From Mycobacteriales bacterium (GTDB lineage Bacteria; Actinomycetota; Actinomycetes; Mycobacteriales; Mycobacteriaceae): a stretch of DNA of 64,000 nucleotides. Of this stretch, positions 35,651-44,272 are shown one piece after another; the first letter of the stretch is position 1; each line of letters begins with the position of its first letter. Where the stretch lies: contig DUTM01000007.1 in the NCBI GenBank assembly GCA_012842085.1, forward strand, positions 1 through 64,000, given 5' to 3'. The translations under genes and the position numbers were made by a program. The notes under the pieces are model-generated. The model searched no databases, was not told the DNA's origin, and saw nothing but the letters and a program-made list of their open reading frames with translations.

Positions 35651-36376
35651 CTACTTGTAGCAGACTTCAAAGAAGTCGCGCTCATAACCCACGACTTCCT
35701 GCCACACTTCCGTCAAATGCTGGGCGGCCTCCGCATCATCTGCGGGGAAGACGCGCTCCAGTTCATCCACCAGGTATTGCACCCATCCACGGAAGTCGTC
35801 ACCCTTGTGCAGATCCACCCAGCCGTAGTGGACGAAGCGCTCCGGCTGGCCAAGATCCAGTTCGCCCCAATCCAGGTATATCCACTCGGCGATAACCAGC
35901 ACCACCAAAAGGTGGGCATAGTCTTGGCTGTCGGTGGCCTTATTCATGGCGGCGTTGAAAGCGGCGGTGGTGTCCGTCAACTCCGGGTTCTCCTGCTCCG
36001 ACTGTGGCACACCCAGTTCCTTGAAGGAGTCCTGGAAGTAGCCGTCTTCGTCGTCGGCTAGCATGCCGAGTTGGGCGGAGTAGCGGAGCTTGGGTCCAAT
36101 CTGGTCGGCGTAGGCGACGGAGGCGCCGATCATGGAGATGAAAGCATCGAAGAACTGGTAGTCCTGCACCAGGTAGCGGGCAAGAACATCATCATCGAGG
36201 GTACCGGCGAAGAGTTCCTTCACGAAGCGGCTCTGGACGGCGTGCTCCCAGTCTTCCTGGGCGCTTTGCAGCAGTTTATGGACGTGGCCATTGCGCACAA
36301 TTTCGACACCGCTGCGGGTGACGAGCTTTTCGGTGACGCCAGAATTAGTGGTGTTTGCATTGGTGATGTCAGACAT
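35651..36376 (-). CDS. tenA: TenA family thiamine-salvage protein (Glu type)
   Basis: 241 residues from ATG 36376, which has an AAGGAG site; a longer frame to 36445 runs into the riboswitch and is rejected. TenA proteins hydrolyse aminopyrimidine breakdown products of thiamine. The Y-L-V-Q-D-Y-Q-F-F-D block supplies the conserved Asp and Tyr of the pocket. Where TenA_C enzymes have the catalytic cysteine, this protein has Glu in A-E-W-I-Y-L-D-W, which places it in the TenA_E class; the only cysteine is four residues from the end. An upstream TPP riboswitch shows that the gene responds to thiamine status. No other thiamine gene is next to it, so it probably acts in salvage rather than synthesis. 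Confidence 0.93.
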   Translation of the reverse strand: MSDITNANTTNSGVTEKLVTRSGVEIVRNGHVHKLLQSAQEDWEHAVQSRFVKELFAGTLDDDVLARYLVQDYQFFDAFISMIGASVAYADQIGPKLRYSAQLGMLADDEDGYFQDSFKELGVPQSEQENPELTDTTAAFNAAMNKATDSQDYAHLLVVLVIAEWIYLDWGELDLGQPERFVHYGWVDLHKGDDFRGWVQYLVDELERVFPADDAEAAQHLTEVWQEVVGYERDFFEVCYK

Positions 36377-36431
36377 AATGCAACTCCTTGTCAGCCTGGA
36401 GGGTGGAAGGAGATTGCGAAAACTTTCGACT

Positions 36432-36508
36432 TCCTCCGGCGGCATTATCCGCGTCAGGTTCGAGGGTCTGCTTCCGCACTCTCAGCACCGCGTGGGTGCT
36501 CCCCTGTC
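36432..36508 (-). promoter_or_regulatory. TPP riboswitch
   Basis: Read on the minus strand, the region gives GGGGAGC, then GCTGAGAGTG, then GACCC ... ACCTGA, then GCGGATAATGCCG. These are the conserved elements of the thiamine-pyrophosphate (THI-box) aptamer in the right order. It ends about 55 bases before the tenA start, which suggests control at the level of translation or termination. High TPP should switch tenA off. Confidence 0.92.
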
Positions 36509-37100
36509 TGTTGTTTGTGTTGTGTCTTCGAGGGTACCCCGCATTGGGGGCTGGTGGTCGCTCTGGCATTTTATTGCAGGGAGTTTTCGCGACGGTGCTA
36601 ATAGTTGGTTTGCATTCTGGTCTTTATGCAGGTGTGGATAGGTTGCTCATTAATTACTAATATTTTTAAGCTAAATAGGTTGAGATTTGCAGTGCTTAGT
36701 GGAAATTAGTGGCAAATACACGACACATCTAGCTAATTAAACACAGTTATTAAGCCAATTTTCTAGCTGACTTAATCGTAAAAGTTAGCTACACAATTCA
36801 GCATTTGCACTGCTAGAACATGTTTTTTAGAAATTAATTATTTAAAAAGCCATTCGGCTGGCACGGCCCCTGCAGAGTAGGACTTTGGAATTATTTGTCC
36901 TATGCTTTCATCTATAACTTTTACAACCAGAAAACTTAATTAACCTAATAGTCTCTAATATAAGGCTCGATAGGGAACATGGCCGCACTCGAAAGTTTCT
37001 CCCCACTACGCAGTTTTCGGGTGCTTTAGATTTTGCGACACCTTAATGAAGCTTTGTTTCCTTTTGCCAAAGTTGTGACACCCCGTCAGGAGCTCCCCTC
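36509..37100. other. AT-rich intergenic region tenA-hemC
   Basis: 592 bases, AT-rich, between divergent transcripts. It should contain the promoters of the riboswitch transcript and of hemC. TAGCTAA- and TAGCTGA-like words recur between 36720 and 36800 without clear order. I see no ORF with a ribosome binding site and no RNA gene. Confidence 0.5.
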
Positions 37101-38165
37101 ATGGCACAACAACTAGTGGTCGGAACGCGCGGCTCTGCCCTGGCCGTCACCCGCACCCGTGTCGTGGTTGAAGCACTCAACCAAATACTTGCCGACGACG
37201 ATTTTTCTCCGCTGGAAATCCAGACGCTCTCCGTCAACGGCGCCTTACCCAACAAACTCTCGAACACTGTCAACAACAATTCCGCCACTGGCGATAACTC
37301 CGGCGCGATAGTCACAACATCACTGCGGTCTGCTTTGGCCAGCCGCCACATTGACCTAGCAGTGCATAGCGCCACTGATTTGCCGAACACGAAGTGCAAC
37401 GGCTCCCACATTATTTCCATGCCGTGGCGCGCCAGCACCCACGACACACTGTGCAGCATTCACGAGTGGACTTTGGACACTCTGCCGAAGGGAGCAACCA
37501 TTGGTACCAACTCGCCGCGCCGTGCTGCTCAAGTGCGCGCATATCGAAACGACCTGCAGATTAAGCCGATCTATGGTGATGTTGAGCGCCGGTTGAGCTT
37601 CCTCACCACACCACCTAAGGGCGAGAAACCTGTGGATGCGATTATTGTGGCGGAAGCGGAGCTGCAAAGCTTGGGTACTGTTCAAAAAGAGATCCTGGAC
37701 TATGTGAGCCAGGTGATCCCCTACTGCATTATGTTGCCTGACCCCGGGCAGGGTGCCTTGGCGCTGGAGGTGCGAAACCCCGAAACGGAAGATGACGCCA
37801 ATCCGCAGTATCAGGCACTTATCGGGGCGTTGGAGAAGATCAACGATCCGGGAACATTGTTGGCGGTGACGGCGGAGCGCGCCATGGTGGAAGCGCTGGA
37901 GGCCAATAGCAGCACTCCAGTCGCGGGATATGCATGGCATCAACCGAGCAGTGCGGGTGTCCTATTGATGCACGCGGAAGTGTTCACCCCAGAGGGGCGA
38001 CGAATAGACACCTTGGGGGACATTCGGTTGCCGGCACCAGAATGGAATGGCCGTTCGCGGTGCGGATGGGGGATAACACAAGAAATGTCGGATGCGGCGA
38101 AGTCGTTGGGAACTGCGCTTGCCGATGATTTGTATTCGCAGGGGTATGAAGCCCCACGTAGTTAA
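37101..38165 (+). CDS. hemC: Divergent hydroxymethylbilane synthase (cofactor Cys absent)
   Basis: 354 residues, AGGAG site before ATG 37101. The family is clear from V-V-G-T-R-G-S-A-L-A, A-V-H-S-A-T-D-L-P (catalytic Asp kept), I-G-T-N-S-P-R-R-A-A-Q (paired Arg), P-D-P-G-Q-G-A-L-A and T-A-E-R-A-M. HemC polymerises four porphobilinogens to hydroxymethylbilane on a dipyrromethane cofactor bound to a cysteine. In the loop that carries it (G-G-C-Q-V-P in E. coli) this protein reads A-N-S-S-T-P, so Ser270 replaces Cys. The Lys residues around K55, K59 and K83 are also missing. It cannot bind the cofactor in the usual way. It may be decaying, use another chemistry, or have a new role. No other haem gene is adjacent. 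A strong terminator follows. Confidence 0.85.
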   Translation: MAQQLVVGTRGSALAVTRTRVVVEALNQILADDDFSPLEIQTLSVNGALPNKLSNTVNNNSATGDNSGAIVTTSLRSALASRHIDLAVHSATDLPNTKCNGSHIISMPWRASTHDTLCSIHEWTLDTLPKGATIGTNSPRRAAQVRAYRNDLQIKPIYGDVERRLSFLTTPPKGEKPVDAIIVAEAELQSLGTVQKEILDYVSQVIPYCIMLPDPGQGALALEVRNPETEDDANPQYQALIGALEKINDPGTLLAVTAERAMVEALEANSSTPVAGYAWHQPSSAGVLLMHAEVFTPEGRRIDTLGDIRLPAPEWNGRSRCGWGITQEMSDAAKSLGTALADDLYSQGYEAPRS

Positions 38166-38193
38166 GCCACGTAACTTTCGGGATTGTGAAAAG

Positions 38194-38231
38194 AAACTGG
38201 CTCTGCACCTTCGTGGTGCAGAGCCAGTTTT
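38194..38231 (+). terminator. Terminator after hemC
   Basis: A perfect 13-bp stem (38197-38209 with 38215-38227), a 5-base loop TTCGT, and a T tract. Confidence 0.93.
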
Positions 38232-38286
38232 GAAATGTTTTATCGTTACGTCAGGTAGTAACTACTACTCCCTAGGTTGTTGAACC

Positions 38287-38445
38287 TTAGGCTGCTTGTG
38301 CAGTTTCTTCGTCCACCTGACCTAAAACGGCGAGGGGAAGGACGGTGTCACGGGGGAAACACAGCGCTGCAGGAACGGCAAGCAGGCTGCGAATCGGTGA
38401 CCGACGCTCTTCCTTATTCCGTTTCTGTTGGTTCGTGCTCATCAT
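38287..38445 (-). CDS. Small 52-residue protein with strong ribosome binding site
   Basis: Starts at ATG 38445 (a second ATG follows directly), preceded by AGAAGGAGGTG, the strongest ribosome binding site in the window, with 4-7 bases spacing. The protein begins with a charged stretch (M-M-S-T-N-Q-Q-K-R-N-K-E-E-R-R), then a hydrophobic middle (S-L-L-A-V-P-A-A-L-C-F) and a second hydrophobic stretch (T-V-L-P-L-A-V-L-G), ending Q-V-D-E-E-T-A-Q-A-A. It could be a small membrane-associated protein or a peptide precursor; I do not recognise it. A possible promoter (TTGTTT, 16 bases, TAGAGT) lies 65-90 bases upstream on the minus strand. No modification enzyme or transporter is nearby, so a secreted modified peptide is less likely. 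It stops 56 bases before the hemC terminator region. Confidence 0.6.
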   Translation of the reverse strand: MMSTNQQKRNKEERRSPIRSLLAVPAALCFPRDTVLPLAVLGQVDEETAQAA

Positions 38446-39099
38446 GGCACACCTCCTTCTAATTACGAGTTGGGAAACATTAGGTTAACTCCAACTCTTT
38501 CTTCGGATGGCTATCACTCTACACACTTAAAAAATAAAAACAACAATACGCAGGCATTTTGCAGATTTTGTTACCAATGTGACGACTTATCTGAGTTTTA
38601 ACTAAGTGAGAAAGTTCACTAAATTACGTGTATAAATAGGTTCTTCTCAGGTTTTAGTAACTACAAGTTTGCTTAGGGCGGCATTTTTACAACTTTTTAA
38701 TCCTGGAAGGGGTTACTCGCCAGAAACCCACTTCTACTTGCGGAATCTTCACCTTTAAAATTGTTACAAAAATATGCTCTGAACTGCACAAATACTATTT
38801 AACATTTGCAAAGATGTTGTGCTGCGATGCATTAGAAGATTATCTGTGTTTTATTCTTGTAGCGGTTGTTATATCTTCCACTATATTTTTGATAAATGTT
38901 GTGCAACAGGCGTTTTAGCGATTATCTAGACTCTATGTGTGATGGCAATAAACCCATGATTGAACTGTGGTGGCCGTTACCAACTGCCGAAAAAGTGGCT
39001 GGAACTGACGCCAAATCTGAGAATCTCGGCTCTCGCAAGGATTCGTGTCCCAGTCGCTACGTAACCTTCTGTTTACTTTGCAGTAAATTGTGGCGGGTT
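38446..39099. other. AT-rich intergenic region
   Basis: 654 bases upstream of the small ORF and downstream of coaBC. It is AT-rich up to about 38960 and more balanced after that. No tRNA fold, conserved ORF or clear terminator was found. A putative minus-strand promoter for the small ORF lies at about 38510-38540. The remainder may be decayed sequence. Confidence 0.45.
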
Positions 39100-40368
39100 T
39101 TAGCGCGAGGAGTCCTCTGCCAAGAGCTCCACGGTGGCATCCAAAATGTGCTGCGCTACCGTCCGCTTGGAACTTTCCGGGACTTGCTGTTCGGAGCCAT
39201 CCCGCCCCAGCAGCCATCCCCCATTGATGGGCTGGCCGAAGGTCTTATCGAAACCCACTTCGTTCACCATCAAAAGATCGCAGCCCTTGCGCTGCAGCTT
39301 GGCTCGCCCCAACTCCAGCACAGAGGTGTCGGCGTCCCCTGTCTCCGCTGCAAACCCCACCGTCACGCGCGGTTTGTGGTCGCTTGCCACAACGCCCGCC
39401 AAAATATCGGGGTTGCGGGTGAGGTCAATGCGGTCCGGTTCGGAGGCAGCGCCTTTCTTCAGTTTCACGTCGGCTACTGCGTCGGGGCGAAAATCCGCCA
39501 CCGCGGCAGCCATAATCAACACGTCTGCAGGTTGGGCGTTCTGACTGGGTTGGGCGTCCTCAGCGTCGGTATTACCAACAAGCTCATCCTCAATGTCCCG
39601 CTGCATGTCGCGCGCACTCATCACCTCGCGCACCGTCACCCCCGCCGGTTTATAGGGCAAAGAATTCGCACCCAACACTAAAGTAACGTCGGCACCACGC
39701 TGCGCCGCACAGGCCGCCAGCGCCGCACCCTGCAACCCGGAAGACCGGTTACCCAGGTAGCGCACCGGGTCGATGGCCTCCTGTGTTCCGCCGCCCGACA
39801 CCACAATCCGGCGCCCCGCCAAATCCTGCGGGTAAGTAGCCTTCTCCTCCACCAGCGACAAAGCCATCTCGGCGATCTCGGCAGGCTCCGGCAGCCGCCC
39901 GGCGCCAGAATCCGGACCCGTCAACCGCCCCACATCGGGCTGCATAACAGTAATGCCGTTTTCTCGCAGGCGGGCCACATTGTGCTGGACGTGGGGGTTC
40001 TCCCACATTTGGGTGTGCATGGCGGGCGCCAACAGCACCGGGCAGGTGGCCATCAGCAGGGTGGTGGTGAGCATGTCGTTGGCCGCCCCGTTGGCGATGC
40101 GGCGGAGCAGGTTGGCCGTGGTGGGTACGACGACAACCAGGTCGGCCTGGGCGCCGACGTGGACGTGGCGCACCTCGGGCACACCGTCGAACACGGTGGC
40201 AGAGACGGGGTTGCCGGTAAGGGCTTCGAGGGTGGCGTCGCCAATGAACTTGCGGGCAGCGTCGGTGGGGATGGCGACCACATCGTGGCCCGCTTTCGTG
40301 AATTCGCGGATCACCATGCATGCCTTGTAGGCGGCAATACCGCCGCCGATTCCGACCACTATGCGCAT
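39100..40368 (-). CDS. coaBC: Bifunctional phosphopantothenoylcysteine decarboxylase/synthetase
   Basis: 422 residues from ATG 40368, chosen over a GTG at 40392 because GAAAGAG precedes it and the flavoprotein strand starts there (R-I-V-V-G-I-G-G-G-I-A-A-Y-K). The N-terminal CoaC half (about 1-185) binds FMN and decarboxylates 4'-phosphopantothenoylcysteine; it shows A-N-G-A-A-N-D-M-L and P-A-M-H-T-Q-M-W. The CoaB half (190-422) couples cysteine to phosphopantothenate; it shows V-S-G-G-G-T-Q-E-A-I-D-P-V-R and N-R-S-S-G. A low-complexity insert (around D-A-E-D-A-Q-P-S-Q-N-A) lies in the CoaB part. Together with panB, panC and panD, it gives this window four of the genes of CoA synthesis. It is probably transcribed with the secreted-protein gene just upstream. 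Confidence 0.95.
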   Translation of the reverse strand: MRIVVGIGGGIAAYKACMVIREFTKAGHDVVAIPTDAARKFIGDATLEALTGNPVSATVFDGVPEVRHVHVGAQADLVVVVPTTANLLRRIANGAANDMLTTTLLMATCPVLLAPAMHTQMWENPHVQHNVARLRENGITVMQPDVGRLTGPDSGAGRLPEPAEIAEMALSLVEEKATYPQDLAGRRIVVSGGGTQEAIDPVRYLGNRSSGLQGAALAACAAQRGADVTLVLGANSLPYKPAGVTVREVMSARDMQRDIEDELVGNTDAEDAQPSQNAQPADVLIMAAAVADFRPDAVADVKLKKGAASEPDRIDLTRNPDILAGVVASDHKPRVTVGFAAETGDADTSVLELGRAKLQRKGCDLLMVNEVGFDKTFGQPINGGWLLGRDGSEQQVPESSKRTVAQHILDATVELLAEDSSR

Positions 40369-40408
40369 TGGGTTCACTCTTTCTCGGTGCACATCCAGCT
40401 ACGTGCTG

Positions 40409-41311
40409 TTACTTCGGGGGCAGTAGCCGCAGCTCCGCTTCCCCGGCAGAGGCACCCAACAGTCCCTTGGGCACAATATTCACAGACAGCTTCTTCAGAA
40501 TAATTTCGCCACCACCCGCAATGTAGAGGTTGTCTTTCGGGTAGAGGGCGACACTCATGCCGGCGTAGCATTTGCCGTTCTCGGCCATCACGCTCAAGAA
40601 AAGCGGCGAGCCGGGTTGGACACCGCCGGCCAGCTTCAAGCTCTTGCCCTTGCCGGCCACACTAATGGGACTGGGTGGGAAGGGCCCCAAGGGAAGCGTC
40701 ATATTGAACTTTTTGGGGATTTTTACCTGCGGATGGCAGGGTTTCTGGCTGGTGTCCTGGGCGATCCGCACATGGGCGTACGTGCTTCCGCGGTCTTTGG
40801 TGGTGCCCTGCCACACCATCACCAGTCCAGGCTGAATGGAGACGGGGAAGAAGCGGTTATTCTTTTCCGGCGTTTTGTCGGACTTGTAGATGGGGAACTC
40901 GTAGGTGATGAGTTCCCGCTGCGGATTCTTGGGGTTCAGCCACGCGAGTCGCACCCAGGCACGATCCGGGCGGTTCTTGTTGATGTCCCACGGGGAGATA
41001 CCAGTCTCCGGGTCGGGTGAGGAAGCGTTGTAGAGCGGTGGGGTTTTGCCGTCGTAGCGATCCACCGGGATCGGGAGTCGGGAGGCTCGGCTACTGCTGC
41101 GCCGTGCCTTGAAGCCACGCGCAGAGGGCTTGTCGATAAGGATGGAGAACACGGGCCCGTTTTTGCCACCTCGGAAAATACTGGTCTTTCCCATGAGGAT
41201 TTTTTGCACAACGGGCTTCTTTGCTGGGGCAGCCATAGCAGGGGTCGGTGCGACTGCAGACACCGTGCCCGCGACCAGTGCCGCAGACAGGATAAATGGT
41301 GATAACCGCAT
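40409..41311 (-). CDS. Secreted protein of unknown function
   Basis: 300 residues with a classical signal peptide (R-L-S-P-F-I-L-S-A-A-L-V-A-G, cleavage after A-M-A near residue 28) and a GGGGG site ahead of ATG 41311. The mature protein is basic, rich in Pro, Lys and Ser, and predicted from its alternating pattern to be mainly beta-structured. It has two cysteines (C-H-P-Q-V and G-K-C-Y-A-G) about 75 residues apart that could form a disulfide. I recognise no family. It ends 40 bases before coaBC on the same strand, but nothing links the two functions. Confidence 0.8.
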   Translation of the reverse strand: MRLSPFILSAALVAGTVSAVAPTPAMAAPAKKPVVQKILMGKTSIFRGGKNGPVFSILIDKPSARGFKARRSSSRASRLPIPVDRYDGKTPPLYNASSPDPETGISPWDINKNRPDRAWVRLAWLNPKNPQRELITYEFPIYKSDKTPEKNNRFFPVSIQPGLVMVWQGTTKDRGSTYAHVRIAQDTSQKPCHPQVKIPKKFNMTLPLGPFPPSPISVAGKGKSLKLAGGVQPGSPLFLSVMAENGKCYAGMSVALYPKDNLYIAGGGEIILKKLSVNIVPKGLLGASAGEAELRLLPPK

Positions 41312-41485
41312 GCCCCCATTTTAAACATATTGGCAAGCTAACAGAAGATCTTAAGGTGTCATGTTCGTGTCCAGCGAGCAATCACCCAATGACAAGGCGT
41401 TGCATCGCCGTGAATTTTGCTATAACTCCTGTAAGAACCGCATAAAGGGGTATTGATTTAGAAACAGTAAGGCTACACTAAGTTC

Positions 41486-42118
41486 ATGTCGCTTGTTAAG
41501 GACGTATTCTCTAACACCCGGAAACCCACCGACACTAAAGCCGGCTGGAAGATGCTGCGCAGCATGAACCGCGGCCACCGCTCCGGAAACAACTGGTCCC
41601 TGGATCAACTCCCTCCCCACAAGTTCCAGTCCATCCTCGACGTCGGCTGCGGCGGCGGACAGATCCTCTCCGACCTGCACTACCGCTACCCTTCCGCCCA
41701 GCTGGCAGGCATCGACTACTCCCCCACCTCCGTCGCCGGCACTACCGCCCTCAACCACGAGCTGGTGGATGACGGCATCCTCATGGTGGAGGAAGCTGAC
41801 GTCGCTGCCCTCCCCTTCCCCGACTCCACCTTCGACCTCGTCACTGCCTGCGAAACCATCTACTTCTGGCCGGACCTTGTCGACAATATGCGGGAAGTGC
41901 GCCGCACCCTGAAACGCAACGGCGTCTTCATGGTGTCCTGCGAACTCGACACCAAATGGATGGCGTTCCCGTGGACGAAACTCATCGACATGAACGTCTA
42001 CAACCGGGACGAAATCGCCCACGCCATGGAAGCCGCCGGGTTCACTGGAGTCCAGGTGGTGCGCCGGCCGGGCCTCAAAGGCTGGATCTGCGTAATGGGC
42101 ACCAACCCCCGCCGCTAG
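41486..42118 (+). CDS. Class I SAM-dependent methyltransferase
   Basis: 210 residues. The SAM-binding motif I is I-L-D-V-G-C-G-G-G at about 48-56, the acidic end of strand 2 is A-G-I-D-Y-S, motif II is A-D-V-A-A-L-P-F-P-D and motif III F-D-L-V-T-A-C-E-T-I. It belongs to the Methyltransf_11/25 group, which methylates small molecules. The substrate is unknown. The ribosome binding site is weak. The transporter gene begins 40 bases after the stop, so the two may be one transcript. Confidence 0.9.
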   Translation: MSLVKDVFSNTRKPTDTKAGWKMLRSMNRGHRSGNNWSLDQLPPHKFQSILDVGCGGGQILSDLHYRYPSAQLAGIDYSPTSVAGTTALNHELVDDGILMVEEADVAALPFPDSTFDLVTACETIYFWPDLVDNMREVRRTLKRNGVFMVSCELDTKWMAFPWTKLIDMNVYNRDEIAHAMEAAGFTGVQVVRRPGLKGWICVMGTNPRR

Positions 42119-42157
42119 CACTAGCGCAACCACCGCCACGCCATTTAGGCTGAGTAC

Positions 42158-43165
42158 GTGAAGAAAAACCTGCTGCAGCGCGTGACGCAGCGCATCGACT
42201 GGCTAATTGTTGGCCTCCTGGTCGCCATCCTGCTGGCGTCCCTGCTGCCCGCCCGCGGTGATTTCGCCACTGCTGTCGGCTGGATTTCGAAGGTGTTCCT
42301 TTTCCTGCTTTTCTTCGTCTACGGTGCGAAACTAGCCCCCAGCGAAACACTCACTGGCTTGCGGAACTGGAAACTCCACGTCACCATCACCACCTTCACT
42401 TTCGTGGTATTTCCCCTCTTTGGTGTAGCTCTCCGCTATGCCACTGAACCGCTTTTCGGGCAGGGGCTGGCGCTGGGGATCCTCTACCTCACGCTGGTGC
42501 CCTCCACGGTGCAATCCTCTATTGCGTTCACGTCGGTGGCACACGGCAATGTGGCGGGCGCTATCGTGTCCGCCAGTTTCTCCAACATTCTGGGGGTTTT
42601 CCTGACCCCACTGCTGGTGGCGCTCACCATGGCCACCACCGGTGACGTGCACATTAGCGGCAGCATGGTCCTCAATATTGTGGTGCAGATTCTGCTGCCG
42701 TTCATCCTGGGCCAGCTGCTGCACAAGTACATTGGCGGCTGGATTGTGCGCCACCCACTCATCAACAAAACCATTGACCGCGGCACCATTTGGCTCATCG
42801 TGTACAGCAGTTTTTCGGATGCTGTGGTGGGCGGCGTGTGGAAGCAGGTGACGGGTATTCATCTGCTGGAGGTGGTGCTCATTTCGGTGGCGCTGGTGTC
42901 GCTTGTTTTGGTGTTGACGTGGCTGGTGTCGGGTTGGCTGAACTTCCCCCGTCGCGACCGGATTGCAATCCAGTTCTGCGGCTCCAAAAAATCCCTATCC
43001 ACCGGGGTGGCGATGGGTAGCGTGCTGTTCGCTGGAGTGGCGTCCCTCAATATTGGCATGCTGCTGCTGCCGCTCATGATTTTCCACCTGTTCCAGCTGC
43101 TGCTGTGTGCGGTGTTGGCGTCGCGCTATGGGCGAAAATGGGAGGCTGCGCACGCTTCTGCCTAG
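42158..43165 (+). CDS. Bile acid:sodium symporter family (SBF-like) transporter
   Basis: 335 residues from GTG 42158. About ten hydrophobic segments cover the whole length. The pattern fits the SBF-like branch of the BASS family (YfeH-like): V-P-S-T-V-Q-S-S-I-A-F-T in the first half and F-C-G-S-K-K-S-L-S-T-G-V-A in the second, the two crossover helices of the fold. Related proteins move organic anions or metabolites with sodium; the substrate here cannot be inferred. It follows the methyltransferase by 40 bases, and the YccF gene follows by 24 bases. Confidence 0.9.
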   Translation: MKKNLLQRVTQRIDWLIVGLLVAILLASLLPARGDFATAVGWISKVFLFLLFFVYGAKLAPSETLTGLRNWKLHVTITTFTFVVFPLFGVALRYATEPLFGQGLALGILYLTLVPSTVQSSIAFTSVAHGNVAGAIVSASFSNILGVFLTPLLVALTMATTGDVHISGSMVLNIVVQILLPFILGQLLHKYIGGWIVRHPLINKTIDRGTIWLIVYSSFSDAVVGGVWKQVTGIHLLEVVLISVALVSLVLVLTWLVSGWLNFPRRDRIAIQFCGSKKSLSTGVAMGSVLFAGVASLNIGMLLLPLMIFHLFQLLLCAVLASRYGRKWEAAHASA

Positions 43166-43188
43166 CCAAAAATCGGTACGCTGAAGAT

Positions 43189-43602
43189 ATGCGCACCCTT
43201 TTGAATATTATTTGGCTACTGCTGGGCGGCATCTGGCTGGCTGCCGGCTATGTTCTTTTCGGCATTGTGGCCTGCCTGCTTGTTGTGACGTTCCCCGCCG
43301 GTGTGGCCTCCTTCCGGATGGCCCGCTACGCACTGTGGCCTTTCGGCCGCGACGTGGTGGAGAAGCCGAGCGCTGGTGCCGGCTCCACCTTCATGAACGT
43401 GGTGTGGTTCCTGGTGGCTGGCCTGTGGCTCGCCCTGGAGCACATTTCCACTGCTGCCCTGCAAGCAATCACCATTGTGGGTATCCCGATGGCGATCGCA
43501 AACGTCAAAATGATCCCCGTCACCTGCTTCCCCTTCGGAAAGAAGATTGTGAAGAGCGGCCAGGTTCCCGCCGGCTACCGAGTGGTGTACAGCCAGCGCT
43601 AA
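43189..43602 (+). CDS. YccF domain membrane protein
   Basis: 137 residues. I chose ATG 43189 over an upstream frame start at 43105, which lies inside the transporter gene. The protein has two repeats of a YccF-type segment (L-L-N-I-I-W-L-L-L-G-G-I-W-L and F-M-N-V-V-W-F-L-V-A-G-L-W-L), each followed by a hydrophobic helix and a P-F-G motif. Family members are small inner-membrane proteins without a known function. It is probably the third gene of the methyltransferase-transporter unit. Confidence 0.9.
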   Translation: MRTLLNIIWLLLGGIWLAAGYVLFGIVACLLVVTFPAGVASFRMARYALWPFGRDVVEKPSAGAGSTFMNVVWFLVAGLWLALEHISTAALQAITIVGIPMAIANVKMIPVTCFPFGKKIVKSGQVPAGYRVVYSQR

Positions 43603-43678
43603 TCGTCCCCCTCCCCCCGGGGAAAGCTGCCCAACCATAGCTACAGGCTAAACAACCAGCAGGCTATTAACCTGCAGC

Positions 43679-44119
43679 CTATTTCAGCGGAATTCCGTTG
43701 ACATCCCGATCCATGGGCGGCTTCTTCGCCAGGATGCGAATGAAGTCCACGAGGGCCCATACACCTATCGCCGACACTAAAAGTAAGCCCCAAAAGGCCA
43801 GGATCAATCCGAGCGCGCCATGAACATTTAACGACACCAGTCGGCCGATAAACATCAAAACAAAACCGCCGATCCCCATCCCCAACTGGGTGAAAGCGCG
43901 CGGCTTGTAACCCAGATAGAAGTTGGCGGCACCACACCCGGTTAGGAAGAACGCCAGAATTGCCGCTACCGCCCGGGATTTCTGATTGCCCGGATCGTAG
44001 TACTGGTACTGTTGCTGGATCCCAAAATCTTGCCCCGGAACTCCACCTGGATAGGGGAAGTAGGGCTGTTCTTGGGATTGATGGTTGGGTTGGCTGTTGA
44101 AACCGTTCGGCGTGGTCAC
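43679..44119 (-). CDS. TM2 domain membrane protein
   Basis: 146 residues from a GTG with AGGATAG ahead. The first 45 residues are hydrophilic and rich in Gln, Pro and Tyr (Y-F-P-Y-P-G-G-V-P). The TM2 domain follows: K-S-R-A-V-A-A-I-L-A-F-F-L-T-G-C-G-A-A-N-F-Y-L-G-Y first helix region, a second helix with L-G-M-G-I-G-G-F-V, and a third with G-V-W-A-L-V-D-F-I-R, including the typical W..D-F/I. Function of the family is unknown. It is convergent with the YccF gene and on the same strand as the lipoprotein upstream. Confidence 0.88.
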   Translation of the reverse strand: MTTPNGFNSQPNHQSQEQPYFPYPGGVPGQDFGIQQQYQYYDPGNQKSRAVAAILAFFLTGCGAANFYLGYKPRAFTQLGMGIGGFVLMFIGRLVSLNVHGALGLILAFWGLLLVSAIGVWALVDFIRILAKKPPMDRDVNGIPLK

Positions 44120-44272
44120 TGCTATCCTTCACAAACCTTCACAAATTAGCGTGCACAAGTGCACGTGTTTTTTGTCGAGGCAATAGTATCGAGCCACGCT
44201 GGTTTTAGGTAACGCTACATGTACCAACGTTCCCTGCGTCCACGCCGCCCGGCGCAGTTTTAGTTCACAGAA

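Noticed and set aside
38970-39065. Possible tRNA on the minus strand
   Set aside because: A GACACGAATCC-like stretch suggests a T arm, but no cloverleaf with a proper acceptor stem and anticodon arm could be folded.
38896-39681. 261-codon plus-strand frame overlapping coaBC
   Set aside because: It lies antisense to well-conserved CoaB motifs and has no ribosome binding site or recognisable domain.
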